A DNA stretch of 64,000 nt from Emiliania huxleyi CCMP1516 (taxonomy: Eukaryota > Haptophyta > Isochrysidales > Noelaerhabdaceae), in the NCBI RefSeq assembly GCF_000372725.1, contig NW_005196603.1, forward strand, positions 1,489 to 65,488. Reading direction: 5' to 3'. Below are positions 41,769 through 52,118 of the stretch, one piece after another (positions within the stretch are counted from its first letter, which is position 1; each line of letters starts with the position of its first letter). The notes under the pieces are model-generated. The model did no database searches, was not told the origin of the DNA, and saw only the letters and a program-made list of their open reading frames with translations. The position numbers were made by a program, and so were the translations under genes.

Positions 41769-43970
41769 ATGTCTCAAACCGCTTGCGCCGCGCCGCCTCA
41801 ACGCCTCCGCCGCCTGCTTCTCCTCTCTGATGTCTACGGCTGGACACTCGCCCTTCTGACGCTCCTTCTCTGCCTGTTGATTCTGCCGCTGCCGCTGCTC
41901 GGCGTCCGAACGCTGCTGCTGATGCCCGTGTCCTTTCTCGCGCTGCTGCCGGTGCTCTATGCATACCGCGGCCTGACGATTCGGAGCGTCGCGCCCCTGC
42001 CCAAGGTCTCCGCTTCCTCGCGCCTCGCCCTACTCCGCACCCACCTCTGCAGCGTCACTGCCCTGCACGCCGTCGGCTGCTTGCTGTTTGTGCTCGCCTC
42101 GGTCGGTGCTGCGATTGCCATCGTGCTGCCGCTCCTCTCCCCGTGCGCGGAGGCGGTCGAGCCGGACGGCCTCACTGCCCGCGCCGTGCTGGCATGCTGC
42201 TGGGCACTTGCGGCCGGCGCCGTCCCTGCCATGCGCGCCTGCGCCTCTCCGACGTTTGCACGGCTGCCCTGGCACGATGCGGCCTCGCCGGCGGCGCTGC
42301 GGCTCCGCGCTCGGCTGGTGCGGCTGGCGCCCGAGGCACTGCGCGCCTCGACCGTCCTCTTCGCGGTGGGCCTCGCCCTTAGCCCCGCGGTCCTCGCGCT
42401 CGCGCGGCCACGCTTCGACGGCACTGCGCTGTTGTTGGTTGATGGCTGCCGTGCGTTCCCACTCACGCGGGGCGCTGTTGGCCCGCCTCCGTCCACCGTG
42501 GGGGAGGAGGACGACCCGACGCCGAGTCCGAGCGGCGCCACGCCTGCCGAGCTTGCGACCTTCGCGCTGCTGCGGCAGCTCTCTCTACGCTCGTACCTGC
42601 GGATGCTGCTGAGCGCCGCGTGGTTTCATTTCCTCCTCCACGCTGCCCTCGCCCTCGTCCGCCTCGCCTACGGCCGCCGCATCAGTCTCGCGTGCCCACC
42701 GAGCGTCTCGCGCCAGAGCAGCAGCTCCGCGCCGCTGCCGCGCTCCGCCGCATCCGGCGCCGCAACCGCTGTCGGCACCATCGTGGGAAGCTTCGGTCCT
42801 CCCGTGGCGGCGCCACGCTCCGCAGCGGCTCTCGGCGGCGAGGGCGAGGGGCTGCTCCTTCGGGCGCTGCTCACGGACGAGGCGTGCACCCGCCTCGCCA
42901 GCCGCAGAGCGCGCTGCCGCACGCTTTGCACCCCGTCGCGCTTCCGCGGCAGAGCGCGCTGTCCTCTCGGCCACGCGCCCACGCGCCCACGCCCGCCTCT
43001 AACCAGCCCGCCTCTCACCAGCCCGCCTCCCCGCGGTCCCACCACCATCGCACGGCTCCCCCGCGGCACCTCCACTCTCCCCCCCTTGGCGTTCGCGCAG
43101 GCCCCGCTCACCCAGCACCTCGCATTCCTCGAGCTCGCCCACATCGCCGAGTCGCAGCCTGCGCGACGCGCCGCCCTCCTCGGCGGCGGCGGTGCCACCC
43201 CAGGCTGGAAGGAGATCCTGGCTGCCGCCCGCCGCCCGATCGACTCGCTCTCGGAGGCGATCGGCGCGGCGAGCAAGCTCAAGCCGCCGCCTTCGGCCGC
43301 TACAGGCGGTTTGGTGCGGCGCGCGCGCGCCGTCCGCGGCTCGCTTGAGCGGCACGCCCTTGGTGAGGCACTCTTTGGCTCCGCCGAGGCCGTCGCATGG
43401 GCGGCTACTGCCCTCTCCCGCATCGCAGCGGCGTCTCGCACAGAGGCGCCGCCCTCTCCCGCCACCGCCATTGCCCTCGCGCCGTCCCCATGCCGCAGTC
43501 CCCCCCCCCCCCCCACCCCCACCCCCACCCCCCCACCCCCACCCGCACCCGCACACACGCAATTCCCCAAACGGCATCCTTAGGACGCGCGCGGCCTGGT
43601 GCAGCTCTCGAGCGGCGTTCAGGAGCTGCTCCTGCTGCTGCTGCGCTGCTCGCACGCTCTCGACACCCTCCTCGGCCACGGCCACCCGCACCTCGCCGCC
43701 GTTTCGGCCGCCGACCCCTCCTCCAAGCCCGCCTTCGCAAGCCTGCGCCCCGCCGTGCAGCGTGGCACTGCCGCCACCGCCCTCGCCGTCGCCCCGCTGG
43801 CCTCGGCGGCGGTGACAGCGCGCACGTCGGCCCACGCCTCGCGGCTCGACGCGGCGCTCCACCGTGCGATCGCCCTCCTCCTCTGCACATTTGGCGAACG
43901 GCTCGGAGACCTTCAGCCACCCGCCGAGTTGCGTGCGAAGCTGCACCTCATGCGCATGGGCATCGCTTGA
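41769..43970 (+). CDS. NDC1-like transmembrane nucleoporin
   Basis: NDC1 anchors the nuclear pore in the envelope. Three inferred exons (41769-42896, 43101-43445, 43584-43970) encode 619 residues. Several membrane segments come first: GWTLALLTLLLCLLILPLPL, LLMPVSFLALLPVLYAY, LHAVGCLLFVLASVGAAIAI, AVLACCWALAAGAVPAM, ALRASTVLFAVGLALSPAVL and LLSAAWFHFLLHAALALVRL. The cytoplasmic part has HLAFLELAHIAESQPARRAA and GWKEILAAARRPIDSLSEAI, matching the NDC1 C-terminal pattern (the LAFLDL-x-x-IA motif and the following Trp). The last exon is DARGLVQLSSGVQELLLLLL and a helical tail. Both introns begin GC (gccagc, gcgccg) and end AG. The second holds a C-rich run. Identification rests on topology plus the C-terminal motif, so it is good but not certain. 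Confidence 0.72.
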
Positions 43971-44786
43971 ACCCCCCCCCCCCTCCCCCGCCGTGATCTC
44001 ACAGTCAGCGCCTAAATAGAAGAGAGTGCACCAGCCCTGCACACCACATTCCAGTGTCATCCCTGACAAGCGTGGTTTGACACACGGAACTCGGAAGCCG
44101 CGCATGCTGAGGTACTAAACGTCACGGACGAACGTGGGGTTGCGAATGTCTACTGTGACCACGCCTCGTACTGCACGGGGGGTTACGAGAAGTGTTAGGT
44201 ATGTAAGAGATACAACCAACAAGAGCACGCGGGGACGCGCGCGGACGGAGGGGGGAGGGGAGCGTCACTCTCTCTCGACGCGCGCGCGCGCGTTTATGTC
44301 GCGTGACCGTCGTCGGGCTCGGGGCCTTCAGCTTCACAACAGATTGATGAAATTGAAGATATGAAACTTCGAACATCGAAGCCTCCCTCTCGCGCGCATG
44401 CTGCCCGATAAACGGCAAAACGACAGAAATGAGAAAACATTATCATTGTCGACCACCGACAGACACGAGACACGCACGACGACGAGCGGCACTCTACAGT
44501 TGAGAATAAAAAGAACTCTACCACAAAACTCTCACTCGAGACACTAGGCACGGGACAGGCGAGCACTGCACTAACAATAAAAAGAAAGAAAAAAGAGGCC
44601 ACCAAGGGCGGAGGATGCGCGCCGCGATCTTATTCTTGCGGGTAGACTACTCTGTAGAAGCTGAATCGCGATGAAGACGGACCAGACGCGCAGACGCTGC
44701 GGCCTCTTTGGTGGCTGTTTGAGAGAGCTGGAGCCACTGTCACACGAAGTCAAGCCCCCGCTACGCATCGTCAAGTGCGCATTGAG
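43971..44786. other. Intergenic region with an antisense recurring-element copy
   Basis: This stretch has lower GC, (CG)n near 44280, and at 44505-44580 a reverse-strand copy of the recurring element (GTTAGTGCAGTG, CCTGTCCCGTGCCTAGTGTC, AGAGTTCTTTTTATTC on the minus strand). No gene seen. Confidence 0.55.
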
Positions 44787-46945
44787 ATGCCACGCAGTCG
44801 CAATTCACACACCTCTCCACGTCCACGTCCACCTCTGCTGGCTGCTGGCGTATGCTCGTTCACTCCCCTTGCTACAAGCCCAGCTGATCGCCCCAGGTGC
44901 ATCGTCGCATGTCCGTGTCTAATCGCGTTTGTCGTCTTTGCCACGGCGCTCGCGGTCTCGGTGCTTGGAATATTTATTGTCAAGGAATCGGAGGGGACCT
45001 GCGAGCGTTGCGCAGGCCCATTCCGGCAAGAATCCTATCCTGTGGGCTCCATCACCACCCAGAAGACCGAGGCGGTTGCCATGGCCCACATGGCATCTGC
45101 AGAGGCGCAATCCGTCCACTCCGCTGCTCGGTGTTTCGCTTTTTGAGCCGTGCCCGCCGCCCCGCAAAGGTTGAGCTCGAGTACCTCTGCAACCTGCCAT
45201 CCTCTTGTGAGGACGCCGCTTACGGACCGGTCCGACAACGACGCTCGCTCAACGATGCCGTCGATTCAGTCCCTTCCAACCGCGTCGCGGGCGGGCGTTT
45301 TGCGTATCGCGGTGGCCGCGCGCTGGAGCGCGTGATGGTGTCGTTGGCCAAGGACTCTGCCCTACCGCCAGGCTGGATGGCGGGCTCAGCGCGGACGCAG
45401 AGGCAGGTGCGACAATCGGAGGACATGGCATCTGCCCTCTTTTCAATTCGTGCGGAGGACGATGCTGGTGACGCGTTCTCGCGAGATGGGCTTGCCGAGC
45501 TCTGCGGCCTGCACCAGGCGCTCCTCGGTGCGACGGACTATGACAGCTACTGCAAGCGCGAGCTTGTGCAAGACCAGTCCGGCGACGATATCCCGGGCGA
45601 GTGCCAGCGCCCGATGACGCCACTGCCCTTCTTCTTCGGCCCCTTGTCCTACGACCCATCAATAGTTGACCTCGCCGCCTTTGACGTCCCGACCTTCGAC
45701 CTCCTCATGGTCTGGATGCTGTTGCCAGAGAACCTCGGCGACCGGGAGGACCCAATCCAACCAGACTGCGCCGAGACCCCATCCCAGTTTGGGTGCACGG
45801 TCGAGGAATGCCAGCTTGTTCTCGCCACCCGTGATCAGCTGTTTGGCAAGATGTTCCCACAGTGGATCGCTGGTCGCACCAACTGCAGTGCCAGCAGGCG
45901 GAAGGATCCGCTGCAGGTCAAGCAGTTGGTCGCCAAAATCCGCGAAAGGCCGTCGCTTGATTTCCTTGCCTCGTACACGAACGCCTTTTTCGACAAGGTG
46001 TCCCTCCCGCCAGCTTACCCTCACTTGCGCACGCAGAGCGAGCGAAGCAACCCTAGGATATCCACTTCAGGACTTCACCTTCTCGACGCTCCGCTCGCGG
46101 TACACCCGCGCCTACTATCACTATGGCGCGCCGCTCTGCCCGCCCGACCTCCCACCGGGCAATTGCTACGACGCCTACGTCGGAGAGACCGAGACTGCGG
46201 CGCAGCAGCGCCTCTTTGCCGACTGGTGGGACCAGGAGAAGATGCGAGATGCTTACGACCCGAAGAAGAGCGTCTGGACGGAAACCACGCCAAGCGCCTT
46301 CATTACAACAGCGTCGATGCTGCTGCAGGCGTGCCTGACTTGTGCGCTCGCGACCCAGTTTCATGCATACTGTTCCGTTCCGGTCCTCTCCCCACGCAGG
46401 AGCTACTCGCCGTCGCCATCAACGACGGCATCCTCGCGGTGGTCCCAGTCATCATAGTCTTCTTCATCGTGTGGCTACATACTGGCTCGCTGCTGCTCGC
46501 CTCTGCCACCCTGGGCGAGCAGTTCCTCTCGCTACTCGTGGCGCTGGCTGTCGATGCGGCGGTCCTCCAGATCAAGTGGATCCCGTTTCAGCACATCCTC
46601 TCGCTCTACATCGTGCTCGCCATCGGGGCCGACGACGTCTTTGTCTTTGTAGACGCGTGGAAGCAGAGTTTCTATGCCGGCCCAGACGTGAACCGCGACC
46701 TGGCGACACGCATGTCGTGGGTCTACCGCCGCGCAGGGCTCGCCATGCTCATAACCTCGCTCACCACGTGTGCGAGTTTCATCGCTACCGCCATCGCCTC
46801 CGGCCAAATACCGGACCTACAGAACTTCGGCATCTTCACCGCTCTCGTGATCTTCATCGACTACACACTCGTCATGACGTGGTTCACGGCCATCGTGGTT
46901 GTCTGGCACAATAATTTTGAGATGAAGCCTAAGGCACCAGCGTGA
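44787..46945 (+). CDS. Patched/Dispatched-like sterol-sensing-domain membrane protein
   Basis: This belongs to the RND-type Patched/NPC1/Dispatched group, which moves lipids or sterols. Inferred exons are 44787-45104, 45170-46012, 46071-46328 and 46400-46945 (654 residues). Exon 1 has a basic N-terminus and a membrane helix, IAFVVFATALAVSVLGIFIV. Exon 2 is the first lumenal domain, with Cys pairs (EYLCNLPSSCEDAAYG, DPIQPDCAETPSQFGCTVEE). Exons 3 and 4 give the sterol-sensing domain: AVAINDGILAVVPVIIVFFI, LSLYIVLAIGADDVFVFVDA (the GADD motif), AGLAMLITSLTTCASFIATA and FGIFTALVIFIDYTLVMTWF. Three introns begin GC. The protein stops right after the sixth helix, whereas typical relatives have a second similar half. 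It is therefore a half-size form, or the remaining exons are missing. Its stop overlaps the convergent gene. Confidence 0.8.
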
Positions 46946-47273
46946 AGAAGGGGCGCGCGAGCTCCGCCGCGTCCGTCATTGTGTCTGCATTGAACTGGAG
47001 CGAGAGCGGCTGGTCGATCGCCTTGAGAGGAGGCGGCAAGTCCTTCAGCACCTCCCGCGGGCAGTCGCGGAAAGTGAAGCTCGCCGTCTGCCACAGGAAC
47101 TGGCCGCCCAGGGTCCGCAGGCTCGTCGCCATCCGCAGCCCGATCTCCTGCCGGAACGAGTCCTGGTGCTTGAGGAAGAAGCCCAGCCGGCTCGCCTCGG
47201 CCAAAAGGCGCGCCACGTCGGCATCCGACTGGTGGGCTGGTGCCGAAGTGAAGGCGTCTGGGGCTACGAATCC
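46929..47273 (-). CDS. C-terminal exon of an unknown protein, overlapping the sterol-sensing gene tail to tail
   Basis: The minus strand encodes GFVAPDAFTSAPAHQSDADV, ARLLAEASRLGFFLKHQDSF, RQEIGLRMATSLRTLGGQFL and WQTASFTFRDCPREVLKDLP, ending in FNADTMTDAAELARPFFTLVP-stop. Composition and helix pattern look like real protein. A cag acceptor sits directly upstream (47274-47276). Upstream exons must lie to the right but I could not place them. The last 17 bases overlap the coding end of the sterol-sensing gene. Family not recognised. Confidence 0.5.
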   Translation of the reverse strand, partial: GFVAPDAFTSAPAHQSDADVARLLAEASRLGFFLKHQDSFRQEIGLRMATSLRTLGGQFLWQTASFTFRDCPREVLKDLPPPLKAIDQPLSLQFNADTMTDAAELARPFFTLVP

Positions 47274-47912
47274 CTGCGCCCAGGACCTCGGTCCCCGGCT
47301 CCGGGGGGCCCTGCTCGATGCTTGCGCGTGCGCGCCCTCCGGCGGCCGCGAGGTCTGCTCCCCTGTGGCAGGGGGGGGGAGGGTCGGAGCGGCGGCTGGC
47401 TTTGATTCCGCATCACTTTATCGAACCTCGGCCCAGGATCTAGGAGTCGCGTATGCATTTTGAGCGTTTCGCAATCTCCACCCACTTCCCCATCGGGCCC
47501 GCGCCATCGGCAGGGTGTGCCGCGCCGCGCTACTGTGTGGCAGCTAGCCAAACCTGTCGGCGGCGGATTCGGCGTCGTCGTGGCCGCCGCCAGCCGGCCC
47601 GAGCGGCGGGGCTGGTCCGGTCCGGGCTCCCCCGACGGAGGGACGCTTGGTCTTGTCGGGCGTGAGGCCGGATTTGCCATTCCGCTCCCGCTTGTCGCGC
47701 TCTCCGGGTCCGGACATCCGCCCGAAATGGTGCACATCGATGGGAAGCGAAGGCAAGGTGCCTGAAGAAGGCCCAAAAAAGCAAAAACGGCTGTACACCG
47801 CCGAATATTTCTCGGATTTATTTTGCATGACCTACTCCTCCTTTCCGCGTACGCGCAAATACTGTGAGCTGCACACGACCAAGCCAGGATACTCTGGTCT
47901 CGCCGTCGGTGC
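47274..47912. other. Possible upstream exons of the minus-strand gene
   Basis: Long frames exist on the minus strand (for example 47264-47986), with patches such as KMHTRLLDPGPRFDKVMRNQ. None shows a domain and I cannot place splice sites. It probably holds introns and exons of the gene ending at 46929. Confidence 0.3.
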
Positions 47913-48665
47913 TCAGTGTCCACGCAAGTCCAGCGACTCTGAAAATTGGATCGCCACCGCCGACTTGGAGTCGAGACCGATGCCACTCAGCTTGACCTTG
48001 CTCTTCAGATCGCGGTCGCCGACGTGCGCCGCCACCCCCGACGGCCGCGTGCAATAATATCCACTGGCGACGTCCTCGCGGCCGACGAAGCCGCACAACG
48101 TTGGCTGCTGTGGCTGCGGCTGCGGCTCGAGTGCGGCAGCGGTCGCGCCCCCGGAGCCCTGAGAGGCCTCAACCGCAGCCTGCAACGAGTGCCTCTGCGG
48201 GTACAATTGAGGGTAGAGGCGGACGGCGTGCTCGAGGATGAGCCGCTTGTGTGTCGCCGCCGCCTGCGCGGCGTCTCCCTCGGCGAAGCTGACGTTGCCA
48301 ACCGGCAGCCACTCGCCGCCGCCCTCGGCCCGCGCAAAGACGGCCCACGGGCTCTGCCCTCCGCCGACGAGCGCCTTGTGGCGGTCCCACTGGCGCTTGG
48401 CGGACACGACGCGCTGCGGCCGCGGTCTGCGCTTCTTCTTGGCGGCCTCCTTCTCGACGCGGATGTGGTCGAGCCGCACGCTCAGCTTTTTCCGCTTGTG
48501 TCCAAACTTGCTCTTTGCCGGCCCTCCGCCCTGCGCGCGCCCCTTCATGATCACAGCGCCATGCCGCTGGTGCCCGGCAACCGCCGTCACGCGCAGGCTG
48601 CCGGGCGAGAGCGCCGACACGGCCGCGAGCGAGGCCAGCGACAATAGGACGACAAACCGACACAT
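47913..48665 (-). CDS. Probable plastid-targeted protein (DUF6523/HHL1-like region)
   Basis: ATG at 48665 gives 250 residues. The start MCRFVVLLSLASLAAVSALS is a signal peptide, followed by a basic, Ser/Gly-containing stretch as in bipartite plastid leaders of secondary algae. A very basic region (KRKKLSVRLDHIRVEKEAAK, KKKRRPRPQRV) follows. A folded core then reads WAVFARAEGGGEWLPVGNVS and HKRLILEHAVRLYPQLYPQR. The pattern W-x-x-x-G-x-V plus L-I-x-E-H-A recalls plastid/cyanobacterial DUF6523 proteins and HHL1, but this is a weak resemblance. The tail is Gln/Ala-rich. The recurring element (48730-48812) lies just upstream in the same orientation. Confidence 0.6.
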   Translation of the reverse strand: MCRFVVLLSLASLAAVSALSPGSLRVTAVAGHQRHGAVIMKGRAQGGGPAKSKFGHKRKKLSVRLDHIRVEKEAAKKKRRPRPQRVVSAKRQWDRHKALVGGGQSPWAVFARAEGGGEWLPVGNVSFAEGDAAQAAATHKRLILEHAVRLYPQLYPQRHSLQAAVEASQGSGGATAAALEPQPQPQQPTLCGFVGREDVASGYYCTRPSGVAAHVGDRDLKSKVKLSGIGLDSKSAVAIQFSESLDLRGH

Positions 48666-48729
48666 GCGGTGGTCGTGAGCGTGGTTGTGAGCGGCGACGC
48701 AACGCGCACGAACAACTTGCCGCCAAAAG

Positions 48730-48812
48730 AATTTTACAACAACTCCCTCGCACGACACTGGGCACAGGACTGGGCACGGGACTGGCTCGCACTGGCACTA
48801 ACACAGGTACAC
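48730..48812 (-). promoter_or_regulatory. Recurring gene-proximal element, copy C
   Basis: On the minus strand: TGTGTTAGTGCCAGTGCGAG, CCAGTCCCGTGCCCAGTCCT, GTGCCCAGTGTCGTGCGAGG and GAGTTGTTGTAAAATTCTTT. The central CCCAGT unit is duplicated compared with copy B. Its 3' end is about 65 bases before the ATG of the minus-strand gene at 48665. Confidence 0.6.
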
Positions 48813-49867
48813 CACGGGAGCCGCCTAAGCGACTCCTGCGAGGGTCGCCAAAAGAAAGCCAATTGCGCCTGCGGGCGGCGGCGGCCTTCTCTCGAGGTCT
48901 CGAGATACACAAAGCGGCCAACACTAACAAGCGAGGAGAGGGTTCAGGCTCCCTAGCCGATCGGGAGCACGAGTTTTTTTCTTGTTGATTGTTACTTCCA
49001 GACCCCGTCCCCATCCAGGTTGTTGGTTGCTGCCCCAGCCAGGTCCTGCACTATGTAGGTGCACTGCTTCAGCAGCGTACACCTCGATCCTGTACCGTGT
49101 TTGTTATGTAACCCCCCCCAATGAACACACCAGTGAGGGAGGGAGGGCGAGCGCACCGTGATCCTCGTCGGCATCCGCGCGGGGGCGCCCTTCTGCTGGC
49201 CCCTGGCGGCCCGCCACGTAGGTGCGACGTGTCGCCGGTGAGTTGGTTGGTTGCTGGCAGCACCCCAGCACCGGGGGGTCCTGAGAGCTGTTGGTTGCCG
49301 CTCGATTCACAGCACAGTGCGGAACAGGGGTTGCAACCTGGTAAAGAACCGGCTCGCTGGTAGCTACTAATCAAAATATGCCTGCCGCCCGAAAGCGCCC
49401 TGCGGCTTCCCGGGACTGCGGGCCAGCCCCGCCCTTGCGAGGCAGGAAAGTGAACGACTGACCCCATTCCCCGTGTTGTCTATGACCCCCTCGCCGACTG
49501 CTAATCCCCCTTCCCCTTCTCCGACCTCGACGAGCCCATGACGCATGAGCGCCTTCATTTTCTTTGCGCGCCGATTCGCGATCTGTGTTCTGGTGATCCG
49601 AGGCGGCTTCACAGCACACCTCGAGCCACCCCCCAGAATACAGCTCTCTTCACACCAGGCCCAGGGAGAAAAAGTACATTCACAGCCACAAAAGTGAACG
49701 GCGGCCCTCTTCGTGACTCATATCTCCGAAGGTCCAACCCTCGCCTTTCCCGTTCCGCTCGCGCTGGCCCCGCCGCATCGACGCACATACGGACGCGGGG
49801 AGCTGCACGCCCGAGCGGCGCGACGCCTCTTGCTCACGCAACCCGCCGCTCCCTCTCCGCTCCCACC
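48813..49867. other. Intergenic region between the plastid-type gene and the oxidase gene
   Basis: GGTTGTTGGTTGCTG-type words recur (49018, 49245, 49290), hinting at an old duplication or inverted element. No supported gene. Confidence 0.45.
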
Positions 49868-52067
49868 ATGCGATGCGCTTCGTTTTGGCGCCCGAGCGCT
49901 ACGCCCCCTCTCGGCCTCACAATGCCTGCCACCTCCCGTTCGCAGGTGAGTATGCTGCCATCGAGGAGCCGCGAGACGCGGCCGCTGCCGCTCGTTACCC
50001 CCACTCTTTTCCGGCGAGAGAGCAAGCAGCCCGCTCGCTTGCAAATCGCTGCCCGGCTCCAGTCCGAGCGCCGAGGACGCGAGAGAGCGTGCCGGCGGCC
50101 TCGTCTCGACGCTCACGCCGCGACGTGCTGCCCGTAGGCGCGTCGGCGTTCTCCTGACTACGAGCCGAGATTGACCTGTGATTGACCCCGCTGAGAAGGA
50201 GTTCCCGCCCTGGCTGCTCTCGCACCTCTGATGCGTCTAGAGAGTGCCACTCTGTGCCCGCAGCCGCTAGGGCCACTCGAGCGCTGGCCTGCACCCTCCA
50301 TCGGAGACACCACCCCTGGACAGCAGTTTTTGACCCTCTTTCACATGGTCATGATCCCGTAGGTGCTGACCTCTCCGTTCGCCGAGATCGACCCCGAGTC
50401 AGATCAAGCCGAGATTGACACATGATCGCCGAGTCTCGGCTTGCCTCTTTCTGGATGGTGCCTGGCCCTCTTCACTTGAGAGCACTCAAGACTATTTGAA
50501 CCCCATGTGAAAGTCAGGAACTCGATCAACATGCTCGACAAGCTCAAACTCGAGCTCGTGCCGGCCGCCGGTGACAAGCTCGTGCTCAAGCTCTCTCCTC
50601 CGCCGCCGCCGCTTGCTGACAAGAAGGCGTGTGCTTGCGCGCACGTGACAATGCGCTCCCACCTGCAAGACGTATCCTCTCTGGTCTTCTGGCTGACATA
50701 GGCGTCGCTGGCGGGCAACACGACCGTCAACGCTGCCGGAGGCGAGGCCGCCGGCATCCCGTCCGAGGGCAAGCCCGCTTCGCTCGAGGACGTCATCCCG
50801 TCCGAGGGCAAGCCCGCTTCGCTCGAGGACGTCGGCGTCGTGTTTGCGGCGTCGGTAGGCGCATCGTTCGCCGGCGCCGAGACCTCGCGGCGCCTCACGT
50901 TCACCGTCGACAAAACCTCGTGCCTGCCACTTCCGTCGCCGCCCTCGCCCGTCGTCGACTCTGCCGGAGGCAAGCACGACGGCATCTCGTCCGAGAGCGA
51001 GCCCGCGTCGATCAATGACGTCATCGGCAACGGCAATGACGTCCCGTCCGAGTCGGCGCCGACGGCTCCTGTCGGCATCACGTCGCTGTTGCCTTCGCTC
51101 CTCGGAGCCGAGGTGAGTGTGCACACGCCAGGATTGTCATCATCCCTCTACGGTCTCCCTGTCTCCGCACACTTGCGTGTTCTCCCCTCACCCAGGCGTG
51201 CGGCATCAAGTCCGCCGCCGCCGAGGAGTCCGCCGCCAAGTCCGCCGCCGCCGAGGAGGACGCCGAGTCGGCCACCGAGGAGGCGACCGCCGATGAGGCC
51301 GCCACCAAGAAGGCGACCACCGAGGAGGCCGCCGCCAAGTCCGCCGCCGCCCAGGTGTCCGCCACCGCGGAGGCAGTCGCCGAGGAGGCGCCCGTCGCCG
51401 AGGAGGTCACCGGCGTCATCAAGAACGACCCGGCGCTCAAGCCGTTCATCAAGATCGACACGGCTCTCAAGCAGGCGGCGGTTTGCGGCGAGACGCTGCC
51501 GTCGGTCAAGGAGTCTCCGGAGGGGGAGCCCGCCCCGGCGGCGAGCGCCTCCCAGCCAGCACCATTTCGTGCACACACTGTGGTAAACCCCGTGACTCTG
51601 TCGTACGTCGCGCGCAGGGCATCGACGAGTGGGCTCTCAAGCCGGTGGCGGCCGGCGGCGAGACGCTGCCGTCGATCAAGGAGTTGCCGGAGAAGCCCGC
51701 CCCGGCGGCGAGCGCCTTGCTTCTGCGCCGTGCGCCTGCCCACTCACTCCTTTACCCCACCCCGCTTTCATTGCGTAGGGCGACGACGGCTGGACCGTCT
51801 CGGCCAAGGAGTTTCCAAAGGAGAAGCCCGCCCCGGCGGCGAGCGCCGCATTCTGTGCCGTGCGTCTGCGGACCCACTGACTGACCCCATCGCGCGTTCG
51901 ATGCGTAGGGCGAGCCCGACTGGATCGCCTCGAACTCGCGCAACAAGACGGAGCGCAAGGGCGAGGTCAAGTCCACGAAGGTCTCCAACAAGTACGATCT
52001 GCTCGACGACGTCGAGACGAACGTCAAGGCGGAGCTCGACGAGGACGAGGACGAGCAAGAGAAGGGC
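49868..52067 (+). CDS. Modular N-terminal exons, probably of the multicopper oxidase gene
   Basis: A series of short coding stretches separated by introns ends with the exon that leads into 52119. Recognisable exons: KVRNSINMLDKLKLELVPAA (50507), ASLAGNTTVNAAGGEAAGIP with a 39-base tandem repeat giving IPSEGKPASLEDV twice (50755-50832), an Ala/Glu-rich AKSAAAEEDAESATEEATAD block (51200-51350), then three related exons. The related exons read GIDEWALKPVAAGGETLPSI, GDDGWTVSAKEFPKEKPAPA and GEPDWIASNSRNKTERKGEV. Each starts after tag/GGC, and the first two end in a PAPAAS motif. The last continues KYDLLDDVETNVKAELDEDE. Low-complexity, acidic and probably cytoplasmic. A first exon from ATG 49868 to a gtgagt donor at 49946 is possible. 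Joining to the oxidase is an inference. Confidence 0.45.
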
Positions 52068-52118
52068 GCCGACCGTGTAGACCCACCTTTGCTTGACCAC
52101 ACGTCGCGCGCGTCGCAG

